A stretch of DNA of 64,000 bases from Aliagarivorans taiwanensis DSM 22990 (GTDB lineage Bacteria > Pseudomonadota > Gammaproteobacteria > Enterobacterales > Celerinatantimonadaceae). Each line of letters starts with the position of its first letter. The first letter of the stretch is position 1. The position numbers and the translations under genes were made by a program. Below are positions 1 through 9,032 of this stretch, piece after piece. The notes under the pieces are model-generated. The model was not told the DNA's origin. It ran no database searches and saw only the letters and a program-made list of their open reading frames with translations. Location of the stretch: the NCBI RefSeq assembly GCF_000429505.1, contig NZ_AUBZ01000003.1:162619-226618 (forward strand), in the 5' to 3' direction.

Positions 1-1364
1 GGCCCGATCATGATAACCGGCGTAATAGGGTCAGCGGGTAGACGGAAGTTGTCGTTATGCTCAACGAACACCCGCACATTTGCAGCATCTTCAGCACGCT
101 CGGCCAAGAAGCCCGAGGCGCCGCCTAAACGGCCCTGCTCGCCCTGTTGATAGCGCACCACACCCACAGTGAGGTGAACTTCGCTATCCACTTCGCTTTG
201 GCTAGAGGCAATCGAGTAGAGGCGAGGGCTCAGCTTGCGCAGTGCATCCACCAGCTGTTGAGGGTCCAGCTTGGCCTTCTTCTCCAGCAATACATCAATC
301 ACCTGATGATTGGCCGCATACTCACGCAGCGCATCTTTATCGGCGCAGATCTTTTGCAGCTTTTTGCTGTCTGACAGCTCAGCCCAGAACTCAACAAAGT
401 TGCCCGGGGTTTGGGTCAGCTCTAGTTTAGTAATCAGCGCTTGCTCCAAAGACAAGGTCTCTTCACCGACACTCACTTCGCTGGCAGCGTCTAACTCCAA
501 ACGCTGCAGGATCTGTGCAACCAAGGCAGGGTCATTGTCAAACCACACACCCAGTGCATCACCCGGCTGGTAGGTCAACCCAGAATCACCCAAGTCGATT
601 TCTACGTGGCGCACATCTTTAGCCGAATCACGACCGGTAATCTTCTGTGAAAGGCCCAGCTCAGCTTCCAACGGATTCTTCTTGCTAAAGTTATGGCTGC
701 TGGCACCGGCAACCGGCAGCGTTACCACAGAGGCAGAGGCCTGTTCTAAGGTTTCCTGTACTTTAGCTAGCGCGCTCTTACCCCACGCTGCTGCGTCGTC
801 ATCGTAATCCACATCACAGTCGACACGCGGCACCACACACTCGGCGCCTAAGGCGGCCAAGCGCTCATCAAAGTCTTTACCGGTCTGACAGAAAAACTCA
901 TAGCTGGAGTCACCCAAGGCCAGCACGCTGTATTTCAGGTTCGGCAGCTTAGGCGCTTTTTTCGATGCCAAGAATTCGTGGAAGGCCAGTGCGTCATCGG
1001 GTGGCTCACCCTCGCCGTTGGTACTAGACACAATCAGCAAGTGAGTCTCTTGCTTAAGGTTTTTCGGCTTGTAGTCAGCTACGTTAAACAATTCTGCGCT
1101 GATGCCTTGTTGCTGAGCGCTATCAAGTAGCTCTTCGGCCACGCCCTTGGCGTTACCGGTCTGTGAGGCATAGAGAATTGTCAGTTTGGAAGCTGGCGCT
1201 GCTGCAGGCTGCACTGCCACATCGGTATTTTGAGAAACGCCATAGAGATAACCACTTACCCAAGCAGCTTGCGCTGGGCTAAGTTCGGCGGTGGCCTGTT
1301 GCAGTGCCTTGAGCTGAGGCTCGCTCAACGGACTGGCTAACGGTGATAGATCCTTTAACAACAT
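1..1364 (-). CDS. cysJ: Sulfite reductase (NADPH) flavoprotein alpha subunit, C-terminus outside window
   Basis: CysJ passes electrons from NADPH through FAD and FMN to the CysI hemoprotein, which reduces sulfite to sulfide in cytoplasmic sulfate assimilation. The reading frame starts at the ATG at 1364 and runs off the left edge, so about 454 codons are present of roughly 600 usual. After a short N-terminal segment, the flavodoxin-like FMN domain begins near residue 62 with [11 protein letters not shown] and contains [13 protein letters not shown]. The FAD-binding domain follows, with RLYSIASS. The fragment ends at VIMIGP, just before the NADPH-binding GxGTGIAPFR-type motif. cysI and cysH would be expected further left. 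The link to the sulfotransferase-rich locus nearby is only suggestive, since sulfation uses PAPS made upstream of this step. Confidence 0.95.
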   Translation of the reverse strand, partial: MLLKDLSPLASPLSEPQLKALQQATAELSPAQAAWVSGYLYGVSQNTDVAVQPAAAPASKLTILYASQTGNAKGVAEELLDSAQQQGISAELFNVADYKPKNLKQETHLLIVSSTNGEGEPPDDALAFHEFLASKKAPKLPNLKYSVLALGDSSYEFFCQTGKDFDERLAALGAECVVPRVDCDVDYDDDAAAWGKSALAKVQETLEQASASVVTLPVAGASSHNFSKKNPLEAELGLSQKITGRDSAKDVRHVEIDLGDSGLTYQPGDALGVWFDNDPALVAQILQRLELDAASEVSVGEETLSLEQALITKLELTQTPGNFVEFWAELSDSKKLQKICADKDALREYAANHQVIDVLLEKKAKLDPQQLVDALRKLSPRLYSIASSQSEVDSEVHLTVGVVRYQQGEQGRLGGASGFLAERAEDAANVRVFVEHNDNFRLPADPITPVIMIG

Positions 1365-1440
1365 GGTTTCGGTCCCAGAATGAAATTAGCCCTAGTTTAA
1401 CCAAGTGATATAGGACGGAATAAAGAATAAAACGGGCTGT

Positions 1441-1460
1441 TTTATAACCGATAGGAATAT
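1441..1460 (-). promoter_or_regulatory. Possible CysB-type binding site upstream of cysJ
   Basis: On the minus strand this reads ATTCC, five bases, GTTATA, about 80 bases before the cysJ start. It resembles the ATTCC...GTTAT half-site pattern described for CysB at cys promoters. A second ATTCC lies closer to the gene. This is motif similarity only, and I could not place a confident -10/-35. The rest of 1365-1621 shows nothing else I can name. Confidence 0.3.
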
Positions 1461-1621
1461 ATTTCGATCACTCGTTCAGGTATGAAGCGCAGATTGAGGA
1501 GCGATGTGTTCGACCAATGGAGGAAGCGGCACGTGGCCTTGGTAGATATAGGGCCTGAGTGAAAGAGCAGGGGCTCAATCGACTACTCCCGCTCAGCATG
1601 GCCGGGTATCACTTTAGGCAT

Positions 1622-1645
1622 AAAAAACGGGGCGCAAAGCCCCGT
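1622..1645 (-). terminator. Rho-independent terminator
   Basis: On the minus strand an ACGGGGC/GCCCCGT stem with a five-base loop (TTTGC) is followed by six T residues. It sits 10 bases after the thioesterase stop codon and probably ends the long minus-strand operon that begins near 11.26 kb. Confidence 0.85.
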
Positions 1646-1654
1646 TAGTCAAGG

Positions 1655-2110
1655 TTAACCGGCTTGGCGGTCTTCCAGCTTGCGCGCCCGGCGCTTCATT
1701 GCAGCTTGATAGCGGCGCTTGGCCGCTTCAGTTTTTGGCTCGAGCGGCGGCACGGCAACGGTCTTACCCTTTTCGTCCACTGCAACCATGGTGAAGTAGC
1801 AAGAGTGGGTGTGGCGCTCTTCCTGAGTTTTCAGGTTTTTGGCGACCACCCGAATCCCCACTTCCATGGAGGTATGGCCGGTATAGTTCACCGAGGCCGA
1901 GAAGGTGACAAACTCACCAATCTCCACCGGGCTCTTGAACAGTACCTGATCCACCGACAGGGTCACTGCATACTGACCGCTGTATTGAATGGCGGTGGTG
2001 TATGCCACTTCATCGAGTTTCTTAAGCATGGCGCCACCATGCATCTTTCCGGAAAAGTTGGCCATCTCAGGGGTGACCAAAATATTCATCTCAGTTTGAG
2101 ATTTATCCAT
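1655..2110 (-). CDS. Acyl-CoA thioesterase, hotdog fold
   Basis: This 151-residue protein is of the cytoplasmic acyl-CoA hydrolase type that releases free CoA and fatty acid. The N-terminal segment NFSGKMHGGAMLKKLDEVA carries the HGG and acidic D/E pattern of the hotdog active site. A central LSVDQVLFKSPVEIGE strand pattern and a basic C-terminal tail follow. The start at 2110 has an AAGGC ribosome-binding site. It lies 20 bases after prsR on the same strand with a terminator directly behind it, so it is probably the last gene of the operon. Substrate chain length cannot be read from the sequence, and a role in the polysaccharide system is unproven. Confidence 0.88.
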   Translation of the reverse strand: MDKSQTEMNILVTPEMANFSGKMHGGAMLKKLDEVAYTTAIQYSGQYAVTLSVDQVLFKSPVEIGEFVTFSASVNYTGHTSMEVGIRVVAKNLKTQEERHTHSCYFTMVAVDEKGKTVAVPPLEPKTEAAKRRYQAAMKRRARKLEDRQAG

Positions 2111-2130
2111 TACTGCCTTCTTAAATTCAA

Positions 2131-3483
2131 TTACCGCTGCAGGGCGTACTTGTCCATCAACGCATAAAGTGTGGGACGCGTCACACCCAGCAAATTTGCT
2201 GTATTAGACACGTTTCCATCGCTTAAGGCCAGTGCTTTCAGTACTGCCTGCTTCTCTGCCTGCTCCCGCACCTGACGCAGGTTGAGCGCCATTTTCGGTT
2301 GCTCTTCATCACTTTGTAGATTAAGTGCTAGGTCGTCGGCAGTGATGAGTTTGCTGTCGGCCATGATTAAGGCTGACTTAATCTTGTTCTGGAGCTCACG
2401 AATGTTGCCCGGCCAGTGGTAACTGCTCATGGCGACGATGGCATCTTCTGAGAAACCAACCACATTGCGCTGCATCTGCCGGTTAAAGTTGTGCAAGAAG
2501 GCGCGCGCCAAGATCACCACGTCTTCGTCACGCTCACGTAGAGGTGGGATATTGATGGTCATCTCGCTGATACGGTAGAACAAATCCTCACGGAAGGCCT
2601 TTTCCTGAACCATCTGAGCCAGATTTTGGTGAGTCGCGCAGACAATCTTCACATCCACCGCGATCTCTTTACGTCCGCCCACCCGCTCAATCACTTTCTC
2701 CTGCAAGAAGCGCAGGATCTTAGCTTGTAGCGGGAAAGGCATATCACCAATCTCATCAAGGAACAGAGTGCCGCCGTTGGCGCACTCAATCTTACCCTCG
2801 GTGGTTTTATGGGCGCCGGTAAAGGCGCCACGCTCAAAGCCGAACAGCTCACTTTCCAGCAGATTTTCGGGGATCGACGCACAGTTGATGGCAATAAAGG
2901 GCTGATCTTTGCGCGGGCTTTTCTGGTGAATCGCACGCGCCAACACCTCTTTACCGGTGCCACTCTCACCCAGCAGCAAGGTGGTCACTTCGGTGGGAGC
3001 GATCCGTTCGACCATGCGACTGACCTTCTGGATCTGCTGAGAGCGGCCCAAGAAGCCATTTTCATCCAGTGAGCTTTGCTTGAGCGCTTCGTTCTCGAGC
3101 TCAATATTGGCAACGAAAAAGGCCCGCTGGATAATCACCGACATGGTGTCGTCATCGATAGGCTTTTGATAGAAATCGTGGGCGCCCATGGCAATCGCCT
3201 TCAGCGCATTATCTTTGTCCTCGTTGCCGGTAATCACGATGATCTTGGTAAGCGGCGCAAGCTCGAGGATTTCTTGAAGGGTAGCTAGCCCCTCGCTGGC
3301 ATTGGCAGGATCCGGCGGCAGGCCTAAATCCAGCGTCACCACCTTGGGTTCATGGCGGCGCAGCGCGGCAATGGCGCTGCTGCGATCCTGCGCCATCACG
3401 ATTTGATAATCGCTGAAGCTCCATTTCATCTGCTTTTGAATGCCCGGGTCGTCTTCCACGACCAGCAGTATTTCCTTTGTCAT
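2131..3483 (-). CDS. prsR: PEP-CTERM-box response regulator PrsR (sigma-54 activator)
   Basis: This 450-residue NtrC-type activator should drive sigma-54 promoters of PEP-CTERM/EPS genes when phosphorylated by PrsK. The receiver domain (1-~120) has acidic VVEDD at 8-12 and the likely phosphoacceptor D52 in VTLDLGLP. The AAA+ domain carries Walker A GESGTGKE near residue 175, the sigma-54 contact loop GAFTGA and GGTLFLDEIGD as Walker B. The C-terminus has a Fis-type helix-turn-helix (GNVSNTANLLGVTRPTLYAL). The ATG overlaps the prsK stop by four bases (ATGA), so the pair is translationally coupled. A consensus sigma-54 promoter stands before the PEP-CTERM gene at 49.9 kb and is a likely target. 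Confidence 0.93.
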   Translation of the reverse strand: MTKEILLVVEDDPGIQKQMKWSFSDYQIVMAQDRSSAIAALRRHEPKVVTLDLGLPPDPANASEGLATLQEILELAPLTKIIVITGNEDKDNALKAIAMGAHDFYQKPIDDDTMSVIIQRAFFVANIELENEALKQSSLDENGFLGRSQQIQKVSRMVERIAPTEVTTLLLGESGTGKEVLARAIHQKSPRKDQPFIAINCASIPENLLESELFGFERGAFTGAHKTTEGKIECANGGTLFLDEIGDMPFPLQAKILRFLQEKVIERVGGRKEIAVDVKIVCATHQNLAQMVQEKAFREDLFYRISEMTINIPPLRERDEDVVILARAFLHNFNRQMQRNVVGFSEDAIVAMSSYHWPGNIRELQNKIKSALIMADSKLITADDLALNLQSDEEQPKMALNLRQVREQAEKQAVLKALALSDGNVSNTANLLGVTRPTLYALMDKYALQR

Positions 3484-5600
3484 TCTCGCATTTCCTTTGC
3501 AATAGGACGTTCGCTATTAACGGGACGTTCGCTATCAACAGAACGCTCGCTATCAACATTACTTTGTGGGAGGTGGAGAGTAAAGGTTGAGCCCTCCCCT
3601 TCCTCGCTGACAACATCCAGGCGTCCACCCAATTCTTGGACATAGCGCTTCGCATCGTAAGCGCCAATCCCCATCCCAGCATTGCCCTTGGTGGTATCAA
3701 AGGGCTTAAACAAGCGCTCGGCGATAAACGCCTCAGACATGCCGATGCCATTGTCGGTGATGGCCAAGCGAAAGTAGCCAGGCTCTGCCGTATCCACCGA
3801 GATCACCACCCTTGGCTCACTCTTGTCCGAAGCCAAACAGGCATCCACCGCATTTTGCAGCAAGTGAGACAATACGTTACTAAAGCGTTCTCGCTCGCAC
3901 TCAATCGGCATCAAGGCACTGGGGTTGCACGCTAAGCTAACATTCACCGCCCCCGATTCACGCCGGCTGATCACCTCTTTGACGAGCTCACATAAGTCGA
4001 CCCGCTCCAGAGCCTGCTGATGATGGCGCTGATTGCTCAAGTGGGCCACTACTTTGCCCAAGCGCTGGGCGGCGGAGTCCACGGTGCTGAAGGCGTCGTC
4101 GATAAACTCCGGGTTATCGCGGTGCTTAAGCGCATTCTTGCTGAGCAGTTGCAGCTGAGCCAAGACGTTTTTCAAATCATGCACCAAGAACGCCGACATT
4201 CGGTTAAAGGCATCGAACTGCTGACTCTCGGCCAGCGCCTGATGAGCATGGTGCATCTGCAAGAACAACCCAAGCTGATAGCTAATTGCCCGCAGCAAGT
4301 CCCGGTCTTCCCAGTTGATCCGCTGAGTCGAGCTTGGTGGCGATAAGACAAACGCCCCCTCGAAGCCAGCGCTGGTCTTAATCGGTACCACCAAGGAGAA
4401 TTTCTCGAAGCTCTGCAGGTCTTTGGCGCTAACCGATTTGGGCAACAAATCGTTATTGGAGCGCAGCTCACTTAAATCGATGATCCAGTTTTGATTCAGC
4501 GCCAACTCAGCAAAGGCGTCTAGTACCCGCAACGCCTCTTGGTCATCTTGACGGGTGTTGTAAGAGGCAACCACTCGAAACTCCCCCTGCTCTTTGAGCG
4601 CCAGCAAGGTATAGCTACAACCAAAGGGGCGATTGATCGCCTGCAAAGCCACGTGATAAGGCGACTGCGAGCCCTCTTCCAGCACCGCTGCAAAGTCCAT
4701 CCACTCCTGACGATACTCGTACTTATTAGCAAAAAAGTGCTTGGTGATCTGTACCTTGACCTTCTTGCGGAAGCTCTCTGATAAAAACAGGCTCACCAGT
4801 ACCAGACCGCTCAGCGCAAAAAATGCGAGTTGCGCCCAGGAGCCCCACGCACCGCCCACGTAGCGGATGTAATAGCCCACCAGCGCCATCATCAGCAAGT
4901 AGCCACCCGCAACCATTAGCAGTGTGCTGTGATAGACCACATCTCGGGAGACGTAGAGCTCGGTGGACCAGTTTTTAACCCGGCGAGCGCTAAGTAGCAC
5001 CAGCGGCACCGAGATCATCGCAAACACCCCTTTCAGGCTCCAAAAGGCCAGTGGAATGCGCGCCGTCAGCATGGCCTCGGCATAAAGGGTAAAGTCAAAC
5101 GCAAACAACAGGCCTAAGCCTAAACACAACGGTTTGGTAGCGCTGCGTATTGAGGGTTCAACGCGACGATACAGCTGCTCAATCAGCCACAGCCCCACCA
5201 CACTTTGTGCCAGTTGCACCACTAGCCACACCCATTGCCCCGACGAACCCAGCTGCAGGTTAAAGGCTTGTAGCAAGGCCACCAACAGCGCAATGCTCAC
5301 CAGCCGTTGGCGCTTGCTGCTGTAGGAGTTAAAACGCATCACCCACAGCGACGGCGAGGTCGCCGCTAACAACAGCACAAACCAGCCGAGGTTTCGTAGG
5401 GTTTCGGCCGCCATCACCAAGTAAAGAGGCGCGCCCCAAGCTAGCTGCAACAAGGCCAGCACGGCCCATAGCAGGCTCAGTCCCACCGCCAGCAACAGTG
5501 CCTGCTGCATACGCTGAGGCTTCACCGTCAATAGCAGTGCGCCAAAAAACAAATAGAGCAGGGCCGACAAGGCAAAGCCGGCCAGTCCGAGTAAAACCAC
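3480..5600 (-). CDS. prsK: XrtA/PEP-CTERM system histidine kinase PrsK
   Basis: This is a 706-residue membrane sensor kinase. The N-terminal ~280 residues are a run of hydrophobic helices (about eight to ten segments). A GAF-like region (about 320-460) follows, then a dimerisation/phosphoacceptor box with SAFLVHDLKNVLAQLQ, where H is the expected phosphorylation site, and an HATPase_c domain with LLQNAVDAC, ITDNGIGM and KGNAGMGIGAY motifs. The start is GTG at 5600, supported by GGAC seven bases upstream. It is coupled to prsR by a 4-base overlap. Oddity: the C-terminal ~25 residues are three copies of a six-residue unit (SERSVD, SERPVN, SERPIA) encoded by an 18-bp tandem repeat. The signal it senses is unknown. 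Confidence 0.92.
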   Translation of the reverse strand: MVLLGLAGFALSALLYLFFGALLLTVKPQRMQQALLLAVGLSLLWAVLALLQLAWGAPLYLVMAAETLRNLGWFVLLLAATSPSLWVMRFNSYSSKRQRLVSIALLVALLQAFNLQLGSSGQWVWLVVQLAQSVVGLWLIEQLYRRVEPSIRSATKPLCLGLGLLFAFDFTLYAEAMLTARIPLAFWSLKGVFAMISVPLVLLSARRVKNWSTELYVSRDVVYHSTLLMVAGGYLLMMALVGYYIRYVGGAWGSWAQLAFFALSGLVLVSLFLSESFRKKVKVQITKHFFANKYEYRQEWMDFAAVLEEGSQSPYHVALQAINRPFGCSYTLLALKEQGEFRVVASYNTRQDDQEALRVLDAFAELALNQNWIIDLSELRSNNDLLPKSVSAKDLQSFEKFSLVVPIKTSAGFEGAFVLSPPSSTQRINWEDRDLLRAISYQLGLFLQMHHAHQALAESQQFDAFNRMSAFLVHDLKNVLAQLQLLSKNALKHRDNPEFIDDAFSTVDSAAQRLGKVVAHLSNQRHHQQALERVDLCELVKEVISRRESGAVNVSLACNPSALMPIECERERFSNVLSHLLQNAVDACLASDKSEPRVVISVDTAEPGYFRLAITDNGIGMSEAFIAERLFKPFDTTKGNAGMGIGAYDAKRYVQELGGRLDVVSEEGEGSTFTLHLPQSNVDSERSVDSERPVNSERPIAKEMRE
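3504..3557. repeat. Three tandem 18-bp units in the 3' end of prsK
   Basis: Three adjacent units share the core GACGTTCGCTAT(C/T)AAC. They differ at a few positions and keep the reading frame, giving SER(P/S)-V-(N/D)-type peptides at the PrsK C-terminus. Copy number could vary by slippage without disrupting the frame. Confidence 0.85.
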
Positions 5601-5620
5601 GTGAGTGTCCTATGCTGTGC

Positions 5621-6682
5621 TTAGGCTTCCGACTCGCTGTCGGTTTCCACCAAGCTGTTGCGCTTTTTCTCGATCATCTTGTCGAGGTAGCGAATGATTT
5701 TGATCTTACGTAGCACCACTTCTTCCAGATAGCTGGAAACATCCAACAGGTTCGCTTTTATCCGGTTGCTATCGATATCGCCGATTGGTGCTTGCTCGCC
5801 GAGGATTTGCTCCAGCTCGTTGTTGGCTGCCGACGCAACTGGCTGCTCGGTGCTTTGCTGATTCAGCGAGCCACTGAGCTCACCGCCCATCTCCTCAGCA
5901 ACCGCTTCTACCGCCTGCATGGAGATGGTGTGCAAATCCTCCAAAAAGGCATACAGGAACAAGCGATCGGCAAAGATATTGATCTTACGCGGGATGCCTC
6001 TGGTCAGCTCGGAGATCTTGGGGAAGATGTCCTCATCTAACTTGGGGTTGTCCTGCCAGCCCACCTGCTTGAGGCGGTGCTCGATGTAGCCCTGAGTCTG
6101 CTCGCCATCGAAGGGCTTGAGATGACAAGAGGCGATAATACGCTGGCGAAACTGCTCCATCTCCGGCAGCTCAATAATCGGCTTGAGCTCCTCCTGGCCA
6201 AGCAGAAAGCTCTGGAACAGCGGCTTATCGTCGAGCTGAAAGTTCGACAACATCCGCAGCTCTTCAACCGTTTCGGCGGGCAGGTTCTGCGCCTCATCCA
6301 CCACCAACAATGCTCGTTTACCTTGCTGATGTAAGGTCAGTAGGTACTTCTCAAAGCGCTTGAGGATCTCGGCCTTGTTGAGCCCTTCTACGTCAATGGC
6401 AAACTGTGCCGCCACCAAGCGCACCAGCTCTTCTGGGTTCAAACGGGTCGTGGCGATTTGCGCGGCCACGATCGAGGCATCCACCGAGGCTAGCAAGCTG
6501 CGCGCGATGGTGGTCTTGCCGGTACCAATGGGCCCGGTGACCACGATAAATCCTTCGCCCTGAGAGAGCCCATAACGCAAATAGGAAATAGCCCGCTCAT
6601 GGTGCGGGCTGGCGAAGAAGAACTTAGGGTCAGGGCTTAGCTTAAACGGCTTGTCACTAAGCCCAAAAAACGCTTCATACAT
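5621..6682 (-). CDS. XrtA-associated AAA/ExeA-like ATPase
   Basis: This 353-residue cytoplasmic ATPase is of the general secretion ExeA-like type found in PEP-CTERM EPS operons. Its N-terminus MYEAFFGLSDKPFKLSPDP is typical of the family. Walker A is GPIGTGKTT near residue 50 and Walker B is ALLVVDEAQN near 125. The sensor/arginine-rich region FRQRIIASCHL follows. The C-terminal ~80 residues are acidic and partly coiled. The ATG follows directly on the stop codon of the upstream beta-barrel gene, and the stop is 20 bases before prsK, all in one operon. The exact role in secretion or assembly is not established. Confidence 0.9.
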   Translation of the reverse strand: MYEAFFGLSDKPFKLSPDPKFFFASPHHERAISYLRYGLSQGEGFIVVTGPIGTGKTTIARSLLASVDASIVAAQIATTRLNPEELVRLVAAQFAIDVEGLNKAEILKRFEKYLLTLHQQGKRALLVVDEAQNLPAETVEELRMLSNFQLDDKPLFQSFLLGQEELKPIIELPEMEQFRQRIIASCHLKPFDGEQTQGYIEHRLKQVGWQDNPKLDEDIFPKISELTRGIPRKINIFADRLFLYAFLEDLHTISMQAVEAVAEEMGGELSGSLNQQSTEQPVASAANNELEQILGEQAPIGDIDSNRIKANLLDVSSYLEEVVLRKIKIIRYLDKMIEKKRNSLVETDSESEA

Positions 6683-8146
6683 CTAGAAATTCTTCCTTAG
6701 CTGCACGGACAGGCGATTTTCTTGATATTCACGGCTGCTGACGTTCGATGCACGATCGGAAAACGCGTAGCTATAGACCAAGAACAGCTCTTCAGCAATC
6801 CGCTGGTCGAAGCCAATGTTGAAGCGGTAGTAATCATCGTCCTGCTGCTCAACGGTTTGATTCTCCAGCTCGTAGCGGTCGTAATCGGCCCCTACTCGTG
6901 CGGTCCAGTCGCGGGTTAACTGATGAGAGATAGACAGACCAACCCCGTAGTTGATGTTCTCTGAATTGATTTGATCGCCACTTAGGCGTTTTTGCCTCAC
7001 GTGTCGGCCGCTAAACGTGTAGGTGGTGCGTTTAAGCGCCAAACTGACACTGGCATTTAATGAGCGACGCAGGCTTAACTGGGTAATATCATCACCATCG
7101 GTGAAGAACTCACGGTCAAAGCTGACCGGCTCTTCGTTGTAGGAGAACGAGGTGGTCAAACGGCGTTTACGATGCTGGAATGAAAACTCATAGGCATCAC
7201 CAAAGAAGCGTTGGCCATATTCCGCATACAAGGTGGTTCTGGAGGTGGGAGCCCAACTCAGCGCAGCCCCCACATAATCGTCGTTGTCGTTATCATCACG
7301 GGTAAAGTTGTAGCTCAACTCCAAATAGCTATTGCGGCTAGGGTAATAACGCACAGCAGGCCCCCAGCTCTCTTGCTCTCCCAGATCATCGTTGGCTTGC
7401 ACGCCTTGGAAGTAACTTTCGCCAACCACCCGAACGAACGGACTCCAGCCCCTGATTTGCTGCAGGCCGAGTTCGCCCTTGTATTTCACGCTTTCAGTCG
7501 CTTGGTCGCTATCGCGGGCTTCCCGGTAGACATAGTTGCTGGAGAGATCCCAGAACCACGTCTTGGCCTTGCTGCCATTATTGACCGACAGGTTGCCGGA
7601 ATAACGCTGGCTATCACCGGAGCGTTCATCGTCGTAATAGTTGAGGCCGGCTCGAGCGCTGGCTCTGACATCCAGCCATCCGCGCGGATTAGACTCAAAC
7701 TCCAATCCCGCATCGACATTACTTTGCTGGACCAGATCGCCACTGACCACATCACTCAGCGGGTTGCTGTTGAAGTTATTGGGAAGGGTTGTCATGCCCG
7801 CATCCAAGACTGCGGAAACGCCACTGTTTCCCAGTCCTTTACGCGAGTTAAAGTCGAGTTCGTGGTAGAGCTGGTTCTTGTCCGAGTCGTAGGAGTAAAT
7901 CGCCTGCTGGGCGAGGTAGTCGAGCGCTAGCTCACCGTCGTTTCCGGTGATGGTTGAGTTGAGGCCTGCACCAATGATGAAGACCTGCCCTGACTCTTTG
8001 TCGGCACTGCGATTAACGTTATCGCTATGGATCGCTTCAGCAGAGGCCAAGGCCCCTACCTTCACATCAGCAGCAACACCTGCTACCGAGTAACCACATG
8101 CTAATAACGCTAAACAAACCCGACTAAGCGCTATCTTTATCCTCAT
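6683..8146 (-). CDS. PEP-CTERM-associated outer-membrane beta-barrel protein
   Basis: This ~487-residue protein has a signal peptide (MRIKIALSRVCLALLACGY, cleavage after VAGVAA). Alternating amphipathic strands rich in aromatic residues follow, and it ends with a C-terminal aromatic (RLSVQLRKNF), the usual signature of barrel insertion. It matches the TIGR03016-type outer-membrane proteins of XrtA EPS loci and may form or assist the export channel. I chose the ATG at 8146 because the signal peptide starts there. The longer reading from 8182 only adds a translation of the kinase tyrosine-glycine repeat in another frame. The start lies 23 bases inside the 3' end of the kinase gene. Confidence 0.85.
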   Translation of the reverse strand: MRIKIALSRVCLALLACGYSVAGVAADVKVGALASAEAIHSDNVNRSADKESGQVFIIGAGLNSTITGNDGELALDYLAQQAIYSYDSDKNQLYHELDFNSRKGLGNSGVSAVLDAGMTTLPNNFNSNPLSDVVSGDLVQQSNVDAGLEFESNPRGWLDVRASARAGLNYYDDERSGDSQRYSGNLSVNNGSKAKTWFWDLSSNYVYREARDSDQATESVKYKGELGLQQIRGWSPFVRVVGESYFQGVQANDDLGEQESWGPAVRYYPSRNSYLELSYNFTRDDNDNDDYVGAALSWAPTSRTTLYAEYGQRFFGDAYEFSFQHRKRRLTTSFSYNEEPVSFDREFFTDGDDITQLSLRRSLNASVSLALKRTTYTFSGRHVRQKRLSGDQINSENINYGVGLSISHQLTRDWTARVGADYDRYELENQTVEQQDDDYYRFNIGFDQRIAEELFLVYSYAFSDRASNVSSREYQENRLSVQLRKNF

Positions 8147-9032
8147 ATCCGTAGCCGTATCCATAGCCATATCCGTATCCATAAGAGCTTACCGAGCCGC
8201 GCACCGCTTTGTTCAGCACAAAGCCGATAGCAATTTCATCCCCAAGCTGACCCACCGCTGCATTCACTGCAGCCAGTTTTGCTTTGTCTTGTTCAACCAC
8301 TACCACTGCTTGTCCTATAAAGTTCGACAGCACAACCGTCTCATTCACCCCTAGAATCGGCGGGCTATCAAACAGCAGGATCCGGTCGTTGTAGCGGCTA
8401 CTCAACTCTTGAGTTAGCGCAATCATCCGCTCACTGGATAACAGCTCGTTACTCAAGTGGTGAGGGCGACCTGCAGGCATAATCCGCAGGTTTGGAATGT
8501 TGGTGGAGTAGATGATGTCGCCGACATCATCGGTCTCTCCCAGCAGGTACTCCATCAGCCCGGTGTGCTGACCCAGTTTTAACACCCGATTGATACTGGG
8601 ATTGAGAACATCGGCATCGATCAACAGCACCGTTTTGTCTTTTTCCAGTGCCAGACTCAACGCCAAGTTGATCGAGGTAAAGGTCTTACCCTCTTTCGGG
8701 TTGGCGCTGGTGACCATAATCATGTTGCGCTTATGCTCTGGGATCAGTCCTCGGTCTGAGGCGTTCTTCAGCAGCTTGCGCTTGACGCTGCGGTACTCAT
8801 CACTGGTCAGGCGGGTCTGCCGATCGCGAAGATCGGAGATCAGCCCCTTCTGCTCGAGCAGCTGTGGGTCGATGTGCAGCACAGGCTTATCGCTGCTTGA
8901 TGCCGCAGCGCTATCAGCGGCAGACGCAGCACTAGCTGCTTGCTCAGGCGCAGACTGCTGAACCGTCGCTTGCTGGGCTGCCCCAGCTTGCGCCTGTTTA
9001 AGCTTGTCCATCGCTTTTTCAATCGTACTCAT
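8124..9032 (-). CDS. XrtA-associated tyrosine autokinase (CpsD/CapB type)
   Basis: This is a 302-residue cytoplasmic bacterial tyrosine kinase that partners the adjacent chain-length determinant in controlling polysaccharide polymer length. The N-terminal ~60 residues are Ala/Gln/Ser-rich and probably disordered. The P-loop is VTSANPKEGKTF (about 107-118) and Walker A' is VLLIDADVLNP (about 135-144). Walker B is ILLFDSPPIL. The C-terminus is a run of alternating Tyr-Gly pairs, the expected autophosphorylation cluster. The ATG at 9032 overlaps the chain-length gene stop by four bases (ATGA). A longer frame to 9119 exists but would reach into the upstream gene. LMW phosphatase 40968-41522 is a plausible counter-enzyme. 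Confidence 0.92.
   Translation of the reverse strand: MSTIEKAMDKLKQAQAGAAQQATVQQSAPEQAASAASAADSAAASSSDKPVLHIDPQLLEQKGLISDLRDRQTRLTSDEYRSVKRKLLKNASDRGLIPEHKRNMIMVTSANPKEGKTFTSINLALSLALEKDKTVLLIDADVLNPSINRVLKLGQHTGLMEYLLGETDDVGDIIYSTNIPNLRIMPAGRPHHLSNELLSSERMIALTQELSSRYNDRILLFDSPPILGVNETVVLSNFIGQAVVVVEQDKAKLAAVNAAVGQLGDEIAIGFVLNKAVRGSVSSYGYGYGYGYGYGYEDKDSA
8147..8184. repeat. Tyr-Gly hexamer repeat in the kinase tail
   Basis: Degenerate TAY-GGN hexamers on the minus strand encode the alternating Tyr-Gly tail of the autokinase. The G-rich repeats also lie directly upstream of the next gene's ATG at 8146 and may serve as its ribosome-binding region. Confidence 0.75.
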
